Notes: generated from the sequence alone by a model not told the origin. A stretch of DNA of 64,000 nucleotides from Qipengyuania pelagi (GCF_009827295.1 NZ_WTYD01000002.1:511238-575237), one strand, 5' to 3'; shown: positions 1 to 14,160, numbered from the stretch's first letter. Translations and numbers: made by a program.

Positions 1-1
1 C

Positions 2-1105
2 GCGCGCTTCGCCGACGAACAGATCGCGCCGCTGGCCGAAAAGGTCGACCGCGAGGACTGGTTTCCGCGCGAGGAGCTGTGGACCGCGATGGGCGAACTG
101 GGCCTGCACGGAATCACGGTGAAAGAGGAAGATGGCGGATTAGGCCTCGGCTATCTCGAACATGTCATTGCGGTGGAGGAAGTCAGCCGGGCGAGCGCGT
201 CCGTCGGATTGAGCTATGGCGCGCATTCCAATCTCTGCATCAACCAGATCGCGCGCTGGGGCAATGAAGAGCAGAAGGCGAAATACCTGCCCAAGCTGAT
301 CAGCGGCGAAAATGTCGGATCGCTCGCGATGAGCGAGGCGAGCGCGGGGTCGGACGTCGTCTCGATGAAGATGAAGGCCGAGAAGGTCGACGGGGGCTAC
401 GTGCTCAACGGCACCAAGTTCTGGATCACCAACGCACCCTATGCCGATACTTTGGTCGTCTATGGCAAGACCAATCCCGATGCGGGCAGCCGGGGCATCA
501 CCACCTTCCTGATCGAAAAGCACTTCGAAGGCTTCTCGATCGGGCAGAAGATCGAAAAGGTCGGAATGCGCGGCTCGCCGACGAGCGAACTCGTGTTCGA
601 TGATTGCTTCGTTCCCGACGCAAACGTGATGGGCCCGGAAAACGGCGGCGTCGGCGTGTTGATGAGCGGGCTGGATTACGAGCGCGTCGTGCTCGCCGGA
701 TTGCAATTGGGCGTGATGCAGGCGTGTCTCGACACGGTGATCCCGTATCTGCGCGAACGCACCCAGTTCGGAAAGCCGCTCGGATCGTTCCAGCTGATGC
801 AGGCCAAGGTCGCGGACATGTACGTCGCCCTCCAGTCGGCGCGCGCCTACACATATGCCGTCGCCAAGAATTGCGACGCCGAAAAGACCACGCGCTTCGA
901 TGCGGCAGGCGCGATCCTGCTGGCGAGCGAGAATGCCTTCCGCGTGGCCGCCGAAAGCGTCCAAGCGCTGGGCGGCGCGGGCTATACGCTCGACTGGCCG
1001 GTCGAACGCTATATGCGCGATGCCAAGTTGCTCGACATCGGCGCGGGCACGAACGAGATCAGGCGGATGCTGATCGGGCGCGAACTGATCGGAGCGGCGG
1101 GATGA
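2..1105 (+). CDS. ivd: Isovaleryl-CoA dehydrogenase, 5' end outside window
   Basis: FAD-dependent acyl-CoA dehydrogenase that oxidises isovaleryl-CoA to 3-methylcrotonyl-CoA in leucine breakdown. The frame is open from base 2, so the start codon and N-terminus lie left of the window. Seen: the [14 protein letters not shown] stretch typical of the isovaleryl branch, the SEASAGSDV flavin-contact region, and DYERVVLAG, whose Glu aligns with the catalytic base placed here (rather than near the C-terminus) in isovaleryl enzymes. The family C-terminus with GAGTNEIRR is complete. Its stop overlaps the start of mccB (ATGA), so the two are translationally coupled; that gene performs the next pathway step, which supports the substrate call over other acyl-CoA dehydrogenases. 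Confidence 0.93.
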   Translation, partial: ARFADEQIAPLAEKVDREDWFPREELWTAMGELGLHGITVKEEDGGLGLGYLEHVIAVEEVSRASASVGLSYGAHSNLCINQIARWGNEEQKAKYLPKLISGENVGSLAMSEASAGSDVVSMKMKAEKVDGGYVLNGTKFWITNAPYADTLVVYGKTNPDAGSRGITTFLIEKHFEGFSIGQKIEKVGMRGSPTSELVFDDCFVPDANVMGPENGGVGVLMSGLDYERVVLAGLQLGVMQACLDTVIPYLRERTQFGKPLGSFQLMQAKVADMYVALQSARAYTYAVAKNCDAEKTTRFDAAGAILLASENAFRVAAESVQALGGAGYTLDWPVERYMRDAKLLDIGAGTNEIRRMLIGRELIGAAG

Positions 1106-2709
1106 CCGCACCCACTCTCAACACCAAGCTCGACCGCGAGGCGCCCGATGCCACGGCGCGGTTCGATCACAATCGCGCGCTCGCCGAAGATCTGCGCGCG
1201 AAGGTCGCCGAGGCGGCGCTGGGCGGGTCCGAGCGGCATCGCGAGCGGCATGTCTCGCGCGGCAAGCTGCTTCCGCGCGAGCGGGTGGAACGGCTGCTCG
1301 ATCCCGGCTCGCCCTTCCTCGAAATCGGGCAGTTGGCCGCGAACGGGATGTATGAGGGCGATGTGTCCGGCGCCTCGATGATTTGCGGGATCGGGCGCGT
1401 TTCCGGTCGGCAGGTGATGATCGTCTGCAACGATCCGACGGTCAAAGGCGGCAGCTATTACCCGATGACGGTCAAGAAGCATCTCCGCGCGCAGGAGATT
1501 GCCGAACAGAACCGCCTGCCCTGCATCTATCTCGTCGACAGCGGCGGCGCGAACCTGCCCTATCAGGCCGAGGTCTTTCCCGACCGCGACCATTTCGGGC
1601 GCATCTTCTTCAACCAGGCGAATATGTCGGCGCTCGGCATTCCGCAGATCGCCTGCGTCATGGGATCGTGCACGGCGGGCGGGGCCTATGTGCCCGCGAT
1701 GAGCGACGAGACCGTGATCGTGCGCGAACAGGGCACCATCTTCCTCGCCGGGCCGCCTCTGGTGAAAGCCGCGACCGGCGAGGAAATCAGCGCCGAGGAT
1801 CTGGGCGGCGGGGACCTCCACGCGAAAAAGAGCGGCGTGGTCGATCACCTTGCCGAAAACGACGAGCACGCGCTCACCATCGTGCGCGATATCGTGTCCC
1901 ATCTCGGCGCGAATACCGCTGCGGCAAAGGATGTGACGCTGAAGGAGCCGCGCCCGCCCAAATTCGATGCCGAGGATCTCTATGCCCTGATCCCCGAAGA
2001 CGTGCGCGCACCCTACGATGTGCACGAAGTCATCGCGCGGCTGGTGGACGGCAGCGAATTCCACGAATTCAAGGCGCAATACGGCTCCACGCTGGTCTGC
2101 GGCTTCGCGCATATATGGGGGATGCCGGTCGCGATCCTCGCCAATAACGGCGTGCTGTTCAGCGAGAGCGCGCAGAAGGGCGCGCATTTTATCGAGCTGG
2201 CCTGCCAGCGGCGCATCCCCCTGCTGTTCCTTCAGAATATCAGCGGCTTCATGGTCGGCGGCAAATACGAGGCGGAAGGCATCGCCAAGCACGGTGCCAA
2301 GCTCGTCACCGCGGTCGCCACCGCCACCGTGCCGAAACTGACCGTCGTGATCGGCGGATCGTTCGGCGCGGGCAATTACGGCATGTGCGGCCGCGCCTAT
2401 TCCCCGCGTTTCCTCTTCACCTGGCCCAATGCCCGCATCTCGGTGATGGGCGGCGAACAGGCGGCGAGCGTGCTGGCCACCGTCCACCGCGATGCCGATA
2501 GCTGGTCTGACGAGGAGGCGGAGGCGTTCAAGGCGCCGATCCGCCAGAAATACGAGGATGAGGGCAATCCCTATTACGCCACCGCCCGCCTGTGGGATGA
2601 TGGCGTGATCGACCCCGCCCAGACTCGCGACGTCCTCGGCCTAGCGCTCGCCGCCAGCCTCGAAGCCCCGATCGCCGACCGCCCGGCCTTCGGCGTGTTC
2701 AGGATGTAG
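1102..2709 (+). CDS. mccB: Methylcrotonyl-CoA carboxylase, carboxyltransferase (beta) subunit
   Basis: Transfers carboxyl from biotin to 3-methylcrotonyl-CoA, the step after isovaleryl-CoA dehydrogenase. The protein is 535 aa, the usual MCC-beta length. Seen: N-terminal [27 protein letters not shown], the [11 protein letters not shown] region, [17 protein letters not shown], and the C-terminal half with [15 protein letters not shown] and [14 protein letters not shown], i.e. the two crotonase-like halves of an acyl-CoA carboxyltransferase. The start at 1102 overlaps the ivd stop. The biotin-carrying alpha subunit (mccA) is not next and is not in this window, so the enzyme's partner must be encoded elsewhere. 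Propionyl-CoA carboxylase beta is less likely given context and the GGANLP motif. Confidence 0.93.
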   Translation: MTAPTLNTKLDREAPDATARFDHNRALAEDLRAKVAEAALGGSERHRERHVSRGKLLPRERVERLLDPGSPFLEIGQLAANGMYEGDVSGASMICGIGRVSGRQVMIVCNDPTVKGGSYYPMTVKKHLRAQEIAEQNRLPCIYLVDSGGANLPYQAEVFPDRDHFGRIFFNQANMSALGIPQIACVMGSCTAGGAYVPAMSDETVIVREQGTIFLAGPPLVKAATGEEISAEDLGGGDLHAKKSGVVDHLAENDEHALTIVRDIVSHLGANTAAAKDVTLKEPRPPKFDAEDLYALIPEDVRAPYDVHEVIARLVDGSEFHEFKAQYGSTLVCGFAHIWGMPVAILANNGVLFSESAQKGAHFIELACQRRIPLLFLQNISGFMVGGKYEAEGIAKHGAKLVTAVATATVPKLTVVIGGSFGAGNYGMCGRAYSPRFLFTWPNARISVMGGEQAASVLATVHRDADSWSDEEAEAFKAPIRQKYEDEGNPYYATARLWDDGVIDPAQTRDVLGLALAASLEAPIADRPAFGVFRM

Positions 2710-2741
2710 GCGCGGATGGACCGCAACGCCGGGCCGCCTTT

Positions 2742-3383
2742 GTGACCCGCAAACCCTCGCTCCTTTCCCGGCTTGTCTGGCGCATTCTTCTTGGTCTTTA
2801 TCGCTGGAAGGGCTGGCGGTTCGAAGGGGCGATGCCGGATGTGCGCAAATGCGTCATCCTCGGGGCGCCGCATACCTCGAACTGGGATTTCGTCTTCGTG
2901 CTCGGCGCGGCGCACAGGATCGGGATACCACCCGGCTTCATCGGCAAGCATACGCTGTTCAAATGGCCGATGGGCGGCTTCATGCGCGATATGGGCGGGA
3001 TTTCGATCGACCGGCGCAAGCGCGACGCGAATTACGTCCAGCAGATCGCCGATGCCTTCGACCGGGCCGAGGAACTGGCGCTGGTGATCGCGCCCGAAGG
3101 GTCGCGCAGCGGATCGGGTGAATGGAAGAGCGGCTTCTACCATATCGCGATGGCGGCAAAGGTCCCGATCATCCCCGCCTGGGTCGATCACGAAAGAATG
3201 CGCGGCGGCATTGGCGAGCCGTTATGGCCGAGCGGCGATTATCGCGCCGACCTTGCAAAACTGGCAGCATTCTACAGAGAGAAGCGGCCCGACTGCGCAC
3301 GATTCGTCGCTCTGGAAGCGACCACGCGCACGGTCGGCGAACTGACGGCCGGAACCGGTGGGGGTGGGGCAGATGATAGTTGA
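2742..3383 (+). CDS. Lysophospholipid acyltransferase family protein (PlsC-like)
   Basis: Probable membrane-associated acyltransferase of the 1-acyl-sn-glycerol-3-phosphate acyltransferase superfamily, 213 aa. Seen: PHTSNWDF, which fits the HX4D catalytic motif, then GGFMRDMGGISIDRRK and APEGSRS, the usual substrate-binding block (family consensus FPEGTRS). An N-terminal hydrophobic stretch (VWRILLGLYRW) could anchor it. The start is GTG at 2742; no in-frame ATG precedes the motif. Its 3' end overlaps the next gene by 11 bp. The acyl donor and acceptor cannot be read from sequence; glycerophospholipid or ornithine-lipid acylation are both possible. Confidence 0.75.
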   Translation: MTRKPSLLSRLVWRILLGLYRWKGWRFEGAMPDVRKCVILGAPHTSNWDFVFVLGAAHRIGIPPGFIGKHTLFKWPMGGFMRDMGGISIDRRKRDANYVQQIADAFDRAEELALVIAPEGSRSGSGEWKSGFYHIAMAAKVPIIPAWVDHERMRGGIGEPLWPSGDYRADLAKLAAFYREKRPDCARFVALEATTRTVGELTAGTGGGGADDS

Positions 3384-3966
3384 ATCCGTGGCTGCGAATG
3401 CGGCGATCCTGTTCGGGCTGGCGCTGATCCTCGGCGTGTTCGCGCCGCGGATCGCGAGCGGGAAGCTGGCCTGGGGCGCCGGGATCGTCGTGCTGACCCT
3501 GGCGAGCTGGCTCCAGCTGGCCGCGCCCGCGCCGCTCGCGAACCAGATCGGCGGGATGGGAGTGGCCTGGGGCCTGTGGGTCATGGTCTCGTCCCGCCTC
3601 GCAAGCCGGGCATCCGCCGCGTCCGACTTCACCGCATCGCGCGCGGATCTGCCCATGGTGCAGGCGGTTCTGCGCGTCTTGGGAGGCGCTCTGCTCCTGT
3701 TCCTCGTCGCCAGCCCGATCCAGTACGGCGTGCTCCAGGCTTCCTCGGTCGAGCCGGTCAGCGGGCTCTCGCTCGTCGGGCTGGGCGTCTATGTGCTCGG
3801 TTTCCTCTTGGACGCGCTGCGTGTCCGCAAAGCCGGTGCCCGCTGGGGCATGGCGCTGGTCTGGTGGGGACTGTGGATCGCCGCCGCCAGCGCCGGCTGG
3901 TGGGTGGTCGCGTGGACCGTGATCGGCCCCATTCTGGCGACCTGGCTGGCCCTGCGCCGCCGCTGA
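3373..3966 (+). CDS. Integral membrane protein, unknown function
   Basis: Hydrophobic protein of about 197 aa, not recognised. It starts at ATG 3373 inside the end of the upstream acyltransferase gene (11-bp overlap), so the two are probably co-translated. Hydrophobic segments are visible at roughly residues 9-27, 36-52, 62-78, 99-120, 131-150 and 160-195, suggesting five or six membrane passes. The C-terminus is a basic LRRR tail, expected on the cytoplasmic side. An upstream GTG at 3358 would add five residues. No catalytic motif is visible. Overlap with a lipid acyltransferase gene hints at an envelope role, but this is only context. Confidence 0.6.
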   Translation: MIVESVAANAAILFGLALILGVFAPRIASGKLAWGAGIVVLTLASWLQLAAPAPLANQIGGMGVAWGLWVMVSSRLASRASAASDFTASRADLPMVQAVLRVLGGALLLFLVASPIQYGVLQASSVEPVSGLSLVGLGVYVLGFLLDALRVRKAGARWGMALVWWGLWIAAASAGWWVVAWTVIGPILATWLALRRR

Positions 3967-4066
3967 TTGGTAAGGGTCAAGCGGGGATGGCGGAACGCTG
4001 CGCCCCGATCGCGCGTATTGCTCCCAGGCGCGGATAGGCGGACCGCCCCGCGCGAGGAGAAATGCC

Positions 4067-4732
4067 ATGCAGGAAGCCCAGCTGATCCAGCTGCTCGTCG
4101 TGATCGCCGTGGTGATCGCGCTGTTCGCCGTGGTCTGGTTCGTGATGCGCCGCCGCAAGACCGCGCATCTGCGCGACAAGTTCGGCGAGGAATATGACCG
4201 CACCGTCGACAGCACCGGCGGGCGTAGCAGCGCCGAACGCAATCTCGAGGAGCGCGAGCGGCGGGTGGCCGAATTCGATATCCGGCCTCTCACCCCGGCG
4301 GAGCGTGACCGCTTTGGCGACGAGTGGCGCGAAGTGAAGATGCTGTTCGTCGACAGTCCGCCCGAAGCGGTGCTGCGCGCGGACCGCCTGCTCGGCACGA
4401 TGATGGAAGCGCGCGGGTTTCCGGTCGGCGATTTCGACCGCCGTTACGAGGATCTGACGGTCGATCACGGTGCCGTGGCGAAGCATTATCGCGACGCGCA
4501 CGACATCGCCGAAAAGCGCGGGGACGCGACCACCGAGGAAATGCGCCGCGCGATCAATCACTACGAAAAGCTGTTCGAGGAATTGGTGAGCGAGACCGGT
4601 GAAGCCGACTCAACCGATGGGTTCGTTCCCGGCGTCCGGCTGGACGATGCGGGCGACCATGACGGCACAAGTTTCGGGGACGCCGATACGGTCAGCATGA
4701 CATCCAACGGCCGTCCCGTCCGCCCCGACTGA
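4067..4732 (+). CDS. Membrane-anchored conserved hypothetical protein
   Basis: 221 aa with one N-terminal membrane helix (about residues 6-26) followed by a basic MRRRK stop-transfer and a long soluble, charged domain. The soluble part has the pattern LTPAERDRFGDEW..V...FVDSPPEAVLRADRLL..MM..RG, which I recall from a family of uncharacterised bacterial proteins with an N-terminal anchor. Function is unknown. A purine-rich GGAG precedes the ATG at 4067 (gcgcgaggagaaatgcc). The C-terminal 40 residues are acidic and probably disordered. It is convergent with the M50 gene, whose stop lies 8 bp beyond. Confidence 0.65.
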   Translation: MQEAQLIQLLVVIAVVIALFAVVWFVMRRRKTAHLRDKFGEEYDRTVDSTGGRSSAERNLEERERRVAEFDIRPLTPAERDRFGDEWREVKMLFVDSPPEAVLRADRLLGTMMEARGFPVGDFDRRYEDLTVDHGAVAKHYRDAHDIAEKRGDATTEEMRRAINHYEKLFEELVSETGEADSTDGFVPGVRLDDAGDHDGTSFGDADTVSMTSNGRPVRPD

Positions 4733-4739
4733 GCGCTTA

Positions 4740-5471
4740 TCAGCGGGTTCGTCCGTCGCGGTTGAGCGCGCGTTTCAGGCTCGCGCCGATCGCGAGGGCG
4801 GAGAGAATGGTGATGAGGCCCGCCCAGATCCAGTGCGGCAGGATTAGCGCCGCCTCGATCGCGCCGGTGTCGGACAGGACGCGTCGGCCTCCGATGACGG
4901 CGCTCTCGGTGAAGAGATAATTCCAGTCCCGCAACATGCTGAGCGCGGCGAGGATGCCGAGGAATTGCAGGGCGAAGCGTTCGAGATCGGGCCGATTACT
5001 GCGCGCGATCACTATCAGGATCAGCGCGACGAGCGGCAGCACCACCACGCCCACCGGGCTGCGCACCCAGATCAGCGTCGACAGGATCAGGGCGACGGCG
5101 AGCGCATACAGCGCCGGTCGCCAGCTCCGCCTGCGGCCCGATGCGAGAATGAGCAGCGATCCGACCAGCGTCGGCCCCAGCGGTCCGGCGGCGGCGACGA
5201 AAGCGCGCTTTAACGGGCTTGCATCGATCGGAGACAGGCTTTCCGCAAAGCCCGATCCATCGGGAAAGATCACCAGCCGCTGGAAATCCCACCCGACCAG
5301 CAGCGCGGCCAGCCCATGCGCCATCTCGTGGAACCACGTCGTCAGGATGACGAAGGGGTAGAGCAGGAAAGTCCCGAACGGCAGCAGGGGCAGGAACAGG
5401 ACGAGCGCGCCCGCCAGCATCAACCGCCCGACCTGTTCGGCCTGCGATCCGGGCGCGATCGGGTTCTTCAC
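4740..5471 (-). CDS. M50-type (site-2-protease-like) membrane metallopeptidase
   Basis: 243-aa polytopic protein. The HExxH zinc motif sits within a hydrophobic stretch as WFHEMAHGLAALLVG at about residues 47-61, as in M50B-like integral membrane zinc proteases that cut within the membrane. Additional hydrophobic segments follow at about 85-107, 117-135, 140-155 and near the C-terminus. The expected second metal-ligand motif is not obvious, so activity is not certain. The start is GTG 5471; an out-of-frame ATG two bases upstream is immediately stopped. It lies just downstream of gyrB on the same strand, 7 bp after a relic of a gyrB 3' end. Confidence 0.7.
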   Translation of the reverse strand: MKNPIAPGSQAEQVGRLMLAGALVLFLPLLPFGTFLLYPFVILTTWFHEMAHGLAALLVGWDFQRLVIFPDGSGFAESLSPIDASPLKRAFVAAAGPLGPTLVGSLLILASGRRRSWRPALYALAVALILSTLIWVRSPVGVVVLPLVALILIVIARSNRPDLERFALQFLGILAALSMLRDWNYLFTESAVIGGRRVLSDTGAIEAALILPHWIWAGLITILSALAIGASLKRALNRDGRTR

Positions 5472-5478
5472 ATCGCGA

Positions 5479-5508
5479 TCAGACGTCGAGATTCGCGACG
5501 TTCAAAGC
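5479..5508 (-). pseudogene. Relic of a second gyrB 3' terminus
   Basis: Read on the minus strand these 30 bases encode ALNVANLDV followed by a stop, exactly the last nine residues and stop of the intact gyrB 58 bp away. The two copies differ at five bases and every difference is synonymous. Further upstream the similarity is lost. This is best explained as the tail of a diverged gyrB allele left behind when the gene was replaced or duplicated, rather than a recent tandem slip. It lies 7 bp before the M50 start, where the original gyrB stop may have been. Confidence 0.7.
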
Positions 5509-5536
5509 CCAAAGCGGTTCTCGATGGCTGACAGGG

Positions 5537-8122
<2,586 letters not shown>

Positions 8123-8205
8123 TCACGGGCCTTTTCCCCATCTTGCCGCACCAAGGACGGGATCGCTTGACCGGGCGCGTCCGCGCGGCCACGTGCCGCT
8201 ACGGT

Positions 8206-9584
<1,379 letters not shown>

Positions 9585-9591
<7 letters not shown>

Positions 9592-10286
9592 TGCTGTTTG
9601 CCGTGGTGCTGGTGGTCTCGGGTGCGCTGGTCGCCGGGGCCGCATGGGGCATCTACGGCAGGCTGCCCGACCGGCTGGAAGGCTTCCTCGTGGCGCTGGC
9701 CGGAGGGGCGCTGCTGCTGTCGGTCACGACCGAGCTGATCCAACCCTCGATCGACAAGAGCAGCGTGTTCCACGCCATGCTCGGCGTGGCGGCTGGCGCG
9801 ATCGTGTTCTGCGGGCTCGATTATCTGATCGACGAGAAATGGGGTTCGAATTCGGGCGGCGGCCTGCTCGCGGCGATCACGCTCGACGGGATACCGGAAA
9901 ATCTGGCGCTCGGCGTGGCGCTGATCGGGGCGGGAGGACTGGAGGTGGCGGCGCTGGCCGGATCGATCCTGCTATCGAACCTTCCCGAAGCGGCGGGCGG
10001 CGCGCGCAGCATGGCGAGCGGCGGGCGATCGAAAGCGCAGGTCATGCTGCTGTGGGCCGGGACTGCCGGCTTGCTTTCGGCAGCGGCGATCGCGGGCAAT
10101 CTCCTGCTGGCCGGGGTTGGCGAGGGAACGCTGGCCATAATCCGCTGCTTCGCCGCAGGCGCCGTGGTCGCCAGCCTCGCCACCGAAGTCTTCCCCAAGG
10201 CCTACAGGGACGATCACTATCTGAGCGGGATCGCGACCGCGCTCGGCGTGATCCTCGCCTTCGTGCTCGGCGATCTCGGCGGCTGA
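9585..10286 (+). CDS. ZIP-like divalent metal transporter family membrane protein
   Basis: Polytopic membrane protein of 233 aa, hydrophobic through most of its length with about seven or eight segments. The sequence TLDGIPENLALGVAL, followed later by LSNLPEAAGG, resembles the metal-site helices 4 and 5 of ZIP transporters (canonical HNxPEG and HxxPEG), but the first histidine is replaced by Asp. It may therefore move a different ion or be inactive. The start overlaps the sdaA stop (ATG 9585, with a second in-frame ATG at 9591), indicating translational coupling with serine dehydratase, an unusual pairing whose meaning is not clear. Confidence 0.65.
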
Positions 10287-10288
10287 TC

Positions 10289-10336
10289 GCTCTCGACACC
10301 ACTCTCGACCCAACTCTCGACCCAACTCTCGACATT
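10289..10336 (+). repeat. Four tandem 12-bp repeats
   Basis: Four consecutive 12-bp units of ACTCTCGACCCA and close variants fill most of the gap between the ZIP-like gene and the acyl-CoA synthetase. Units two and three are identical; units one and four differ at the edges. Each unit carries a CTCGAC core. This could be a simple slippage minisatellite, or closely spaced binding sites just ahead of the next gene. Confidence 0.8.
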
Positions 10337-10362
10337 GCGCGCGGCGCATCTAGGGTGGCGCG

Positions 10363-11919
10363 ATGGACGCCAGCGACATCGCCGACCGCCTCGCCGAACC
10401 CTATGGCGATTTCTCCGCAACGCTTGCCGCCTGGGCCGAGGCGCAACCCGACGCGATCGCCCTGCGCGACGAAACGGGCGCCCTGACATGGGCCGAGATG
10501 GCCGACCGGATCGAGCGGATCGCGGCCCGGCTGGTCGAGGACGGGCTAGAGCGCGGGCAGGCGGTCGCGATCCTCGGCGCCTCCTCCATCCCCTATGCGT
10601 TGGTCTTCCTCGCCGCGGTGCGCGCAGGCGGCGTCGCCGCGCCGCTCACCACCAGCGCCAGCGCCGATCAGCTGAAGGAAATGGCGCGCGATTCGGGGGC
10701 GGATCATATCTTTATCGCCCGCGCGAAACTGACCGAAATGGGCGAGGATTGTTTCTCCCGCCTCACCAAGATCGTCCTCGACGAGGAAATTGACGCATGG
10801 ATGGCCCCCGCCGGAACCCGCGCGCCCGATTTCACGCCCGAGCGTGGCGATCCCTTCAACATCATCTATTCCAGCGGCACCACCGGCACGCCCAAGGGCA
10901 TCGTCCATTCCCACGGCATGCGCTGGACCCAGTTCGCCGCGCCCGCCGCCAGCCCGGTCGACAAGGGAATGCCGGTGCGCGCGCTCGCCTCGACCCCGCT
11001 CTATTCCAACACCACCATGCGCGCCTTCCTCGCGCCGCTGCTGGCCGGTGGCAGCGTGCGGATCATGGGCAAGTTCGATGCGGCGCGCTGGCTCGATCAC
11101 GCCCAGGCGGACCGGACCACGCTGACCATGCTGGTGCCGGTCCAGTACCAGCGGCTGATGGATGCGGACGAACTCGACGATGCGGATCTGTCCGCCCTGC
11201 GGCTCAAATTCTGCACCTCGGCCCCCTTCTCCCCGGCGCTCAAACACGAGGTGCTGGCGCGGATGCCGGGCGCGCTGGTGGAGATCTATTCGATGACCGA
11301 GGGCGGGGTCGTATGCCTGCTGCCCGCCCATGAATTTCCCGACAAGCTGCACACGGTCGGCCGCCCCGCGCTGGGCAGCGAGCTCAAGGTGCTCAACGAC
11401 GAGGATCGCGAAGTGCCGCCGGGCGCGGCAGGCCATCTGGTGGGCCGCAGCGGCACGATGATGAACGGCTACCACAATCGCCCCGAGCAGACGCGCGAGG
11501 GGTACTGGACCGACCCGGAAACGGGCGACGTCTGGCAGAGGATGGGCGATATCGGGCGCGTCGACGAAGACGGGTTCGTCGAATTGGTGGGCCGTGCGAA
11601 GGACATGATCATCTCGGGCGGGTTCAACATCTATCCGGTCGATCTCGAAACCGAGCTGGAAAAGGAAGCCGGCGTGGCGGAGGCTGCCGTCATCGGCGTG
11701 CCCTCGCGCAAATGGGGGGAGACGCCGGTGGGCTTCGTGCGGCTGACGAGAGAGGGCGCGAGCACCGATATGATTCTCGCCGCCGTCAACGCCCGCCTCG
11801 GCAAGACGCAGCGGCTGGCACAGTTGCACGCAATCGAACAGATGCCGCGCAGCCATATCGGCAAATTGCTGAAGACCGATCTGCGCGAAGAAGCCGAACG
11901 GCGTGGTCTCCCCGACTGA
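10363..11919 (+). CDS. Class I adenylate-forming acyl-CoA synthetase
   Basis: 518-aa AMP-forming ligase that activates a carboxylic acid to an acyl-AMP and then acyl-CoA. Seen: the phosphate-binding loop YSSGTTGTPKGIVHSH near residue 168, the EIYSMTEGG motif (A5-like), MGDIGRVDEDGFVELVGRAKDMI (A7/A8), and the C-terminal SHIGKLLKTDLR, whose lysine matches the adenylation-catalysing residue. The acid substrate cannot be deduced; the lack of an N-terminal extension and overall length fit medium- or long-chain fatty acyl or aryl acid ligases. It starts at ATG 10363 after the 12-bp repeats and is probably transcribed alone. Confidence 0.85.
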   Translation: MDASDIADRLAEPYGDFSATLAAWAEAQPDAIALRDETGALTWAEMADRIERIAARLVEDGLERGQAVAILGASSIPYALVFLAAVRAGGVAAPLTTSASADQLKEMARDSGADHIFIARAKLTEMGEDCFSRLTKIVLDEEIDAWMAPAGTRAPDFTPERGDPFNIIYSSGTTGTPKGIVHSHGMRWTQFAAPAASPVDKGMPVRALASTPLYSNTTMRAFLAPLLAGGSVRIMGKFDAARWLDHAQADRTTLTMLVPVQYQRLMDADELDDADLSALRLKFCTSAPFSPALKHEVLARMPGALVEIYSMTEGGVVCLLPAHEFPDKLHTVGRPALGSELKVLNDEDREVPPGAAGHLVGRSGTMMNGYHNRPEQTREGYWTDPETGDVWQRMGDIGRVDEDGFVELVGRAKDMIISGGFNIYPVDLETELEKEAGVAEAAVIGVPSRKWGETPVGFVRLTREGASTDMILAAVNARLGKTQRLAQLHAIEQMPRSHIGKLLKTDLREEAERRGLPD

Positions 11920-12308
11920 AAGAAGGGGCGGCGGGCTTTCGAGACGCGGCGCCGATAGGGTAGGGGGGGGGAGAGGTTTCGGCGGCCGCGTCTCTACTCG
12001 CTGCCTAGCGCCTTGCAGGGCCGGTCGGGCATCAGGGGGAGAGGAGCGCTCCGACCGTGAATGCCCCGCAAGGGAGGGCCAGGATGCCGTCGGCGCGATG
12101 CACCGGAAGCGGCATTTCCTGCGTCGACCGATGCGGTGGGAGGACCGGATCGGCGTCTGAGGCCCGAAATAATGTTGCGGCGCGGCGAACGAAAGTGAGA
12201 AAACGCCAAGCTGGGTTGCGTTTTACGCAACGGTAAAAGGTCGGCATCTCTGCTCCGCTCGCCAGCCGCTCTGGACCGGCCATCGCCTTGGCGGTAACGG
12301 CTCCGCGC
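11920..12308. other. Intergenic region upstream of guaA
   Basis: A 389-bp gap without a convincing gene. It contains a G-run near 11960 and a small perfect hairpin (gttgcg, 5-nt loop, cgcaac) at 12215-12231 followed by an A-rich stretch about 80 bp ahead of guaA, so the guaA promoter or leader is probably here. I see no match to a purine-type riboswitch core. Confidence 0.4.
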
Positions 12309-13883
12309 ATGGACAAAGAGCATCTCCCCGACTCCATCCTCATCGTCGATTTCGGCAGTCAGGTCACCCAGCTGATCGCGCGCCGGGTGCGCGAGGCGGG
12401 GGTCTATTCCGAAATCGCGCCCTATACGATGGCCGAGGAAGCGTTCCAGCGGATGCGGCCCAAGGGCATCATCCTGTCGGGATCGCCCGCCAGCGTGCCC
12501 GAGGATGGGAGCCCGCGCGCACCGCAATGCCTCTTCGACAGCGGCCTGCCGATCCTCGGCATCTGCTATGGCCAGCAGGTGATGACGCACCAATTGGGCG
12601 GCGAGGTCCGGCCCGGCCATGAAACGGGAGAAGGCGGCGAATTCGGCCGCGCCTTTCTGACCGTCACCAAACCCTGCGCCCTGTTCGACGGGTTGTGGGA
12701 AGTCGGCGAGCGGCACCAGGTCTGGATGAGCCATGGCGACAAGGTCACGCGCTTTGCCGACGGGTTCGAGATCGTCGCCACCAGCGACGGCGCGCCCTTC
12801 GCCGTGATCGCGGACGAGGCGCGCAAATATTACGGCGTCCAGTTCCATCCCGAAGTCGTCCACACGCCCGATGGCGCGAAGCTGATCGCCAATTTCGCGC
12901 GCCATGTCTGCGGCATGGCGGGCGACTGGACGATGGCTGAATTCCGCGCCACCAAGATCGCCGAAATCCGCGAACAGGTGGGGGACGGCAAGGTCATCTG
13001 CGGCCTGTCGGGCGGGGTCGATAGCGCCGTCGCCGCGGTGCTGATCCACGAAGCGATCGGCGACCAGCTGACCTGCGTCTTCGTCGACCACGGCCTGATG
13101 CGGATGAACGAGGCCGAACAGGTCGTCACCCTGTTCCGCGATCATTACAACATCCCTCTCGTCCATGTGGACGCGGAGGAGTTGTTCCTCTCCGGCCTCG
13201 CGGGCCAGACCGACCCGGAGAAAAAGCGCAAATTCATCGGCGGCGCCTTCATCGACCTGTTCGAGGCGGAGGCGAAGAAGATCGGCGGCGCGGATTTCCT
13301 TGCGCAGGGGACGCTTTACCCCGACGTCATCGAAAGCGTCAGCTTCACCGGCGGCCCTTCGGTCACGATCAAGTCGCACCACAATGTCGGCGGCCTGCCC
13401 GAGCGGATGAACATGAAGCTGGTCGAACCCTTGCGCGAATTGTTCAAGGACGAGGTGCGCGAACTGGGCCGAGAGCTGGGCCTGCCCGAGATCTTCGTCG
13501 GCCGCCATCCCTTCCCCGGCCCCGGCCTCGCCATCCGCATTCCTGGCGAGGTGACCAAGGAACGCTGCGACATCCTGAGGAAGGCCGACGCGATCTATCT
13601 CGACGAGATCCGCAAGGCCGGGCTCTACGACGCGATCTGGCAGGCCTTCGCCGTCCTGCTCCCGGTCAGGACCGTGGGCGTGATGGGCGACCACCGCACC
13701 TATGACAGCGTCTGCGCCCTGCGCGCGGTGACCAGCACGGACGGGATGACGGCGGACGTCTACCCCTTCGACGCCGGTTTCCTCACCCAATGCGCGACCC
13801 GGATCGTCAACGAGGTGAAGGGCATCAACCGGGTCACCTACGACTACACCTCGAAACCGCCGGGCACGATCGAATGGGAGTGA
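12309..13883 (+). CDS. guaA: GMP synthase (glutamine-hydrolysing)
   Basis: Converts XMP to GMP using glutamine amide nitrogen and ATP. The 524-aa protein has the full three-part layout: an N-terminal class I glutamine amidotransferase domain ([17 protein letters not shown], nucleophile Cys in LGICYGQQ, His/Glu in VQFHPEV), the ATP-pyrophosphatase loop [13 protein letters not shown] near residue 235, and the C-terminal dimerisation domain ending PPGTIEWE, the usual GuaA terminus. ATG 12309 is chosen over the upstream in-frame TTG at 12288 because the protein then has the usual short N-terminus. Confidence 0.97.
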   Translation: MDKEHLPDSILIVDFGSQVTQLIARRVREAGVYSEIAPYTMAEEAFQRMRPKGIILSGSPASVPEDGSPRAPQCLFDSGLPILGICYGQQVMTHQLGGEVRPGHETGEGGEFGRAFLTVTKPCALFDGLWEVGERHQVWMSHGDKVTRFADGFEIVATSDGAPFAVIADEARKYYGVQFHPEVVHTPDGAKLIANFARHVCGMAGDWTMAEFRATKIAEIREQVGDGKVICGLSGGVDSAVAAVLIHEAIGDQLTCVFVDHGLMRMNEAEQVVTLFRDHYNIPLVHVDAEELFLSGLAGQTDPEKKRKFIGGAFIDLFEAEAKKIGGADFLAQGTLYPDVIESVSFTGGPSVTIKSHHNVGGLPERMNMKLVEPLRELFKDEVRELGRELGLPEIFVGRHPFPGPGLAIRIPGEVTKERCDILRKADAIYLDEIRKAGLYDAIWQAFAVLLPVRTVGVMGDHRTYDSVCALRAVTSTDGMTADVYPFDAGFLTQCATRIVNEVKGINRVTYDYTSKPPGTIEWE

Positions 13884-14098
13884 CGCCTCCCACCTCGCTC
13901 TGCATCCCGGTCGCCATGCCGGAGGATCTCTGCGCCATCGACGACGAGTTGAAGGCGATCTATCACGGGCCCGACAGCGTCTGCGTGTGGGTGTTCGAAA
14001 CCCGCGAAGACCGTAACCGCTTCGTCGAGGAAACGGCTGGCATGAAAAAGGCCGAGCGGGAGGCGGTGTTCGAAGCGCGTTTCCGAGGCCAGCCCTGA
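13874..14098 (+). CDS. Small conserved-looking hypothetical protein
   Basis: A 74-aa ORF beginning at ATG 13874, 10 bp inside the end of guaA. The protein reads as a plausible compact domain: an N-terminal Pro/Thr stretch, then [51 protein letters not shown] in segments with clear amphipathic pattern and Trp/Phe core residues. An alternative start is GTG 13880. I do not recognise the family. The overlap with guaA suggests coupled translation. Codon use matches neighbouring genes, which favours a real gene. Confidence 0.5.
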   Translation: MGVTPPTSLCIPVAMPEDLCAIDDELKAIYHGPDSVCVWVFETREDRNRFVEETAGMKKAEREAVFEARFRGQP

Positions 14099-14160
14099 CA
14101 GGCGAACTCCCTCTCGGTGCCGACTCTCGCACCGAGACGCTGCGCCGCCTCCAGGCGCTA

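Noticed and set aside
12170..12308. Purine-type riboswitch before guaA
   Set aside because: The small hairpin at 12215-12231 is the only structure; the conserved loop sequences of purine aptamers are not present.
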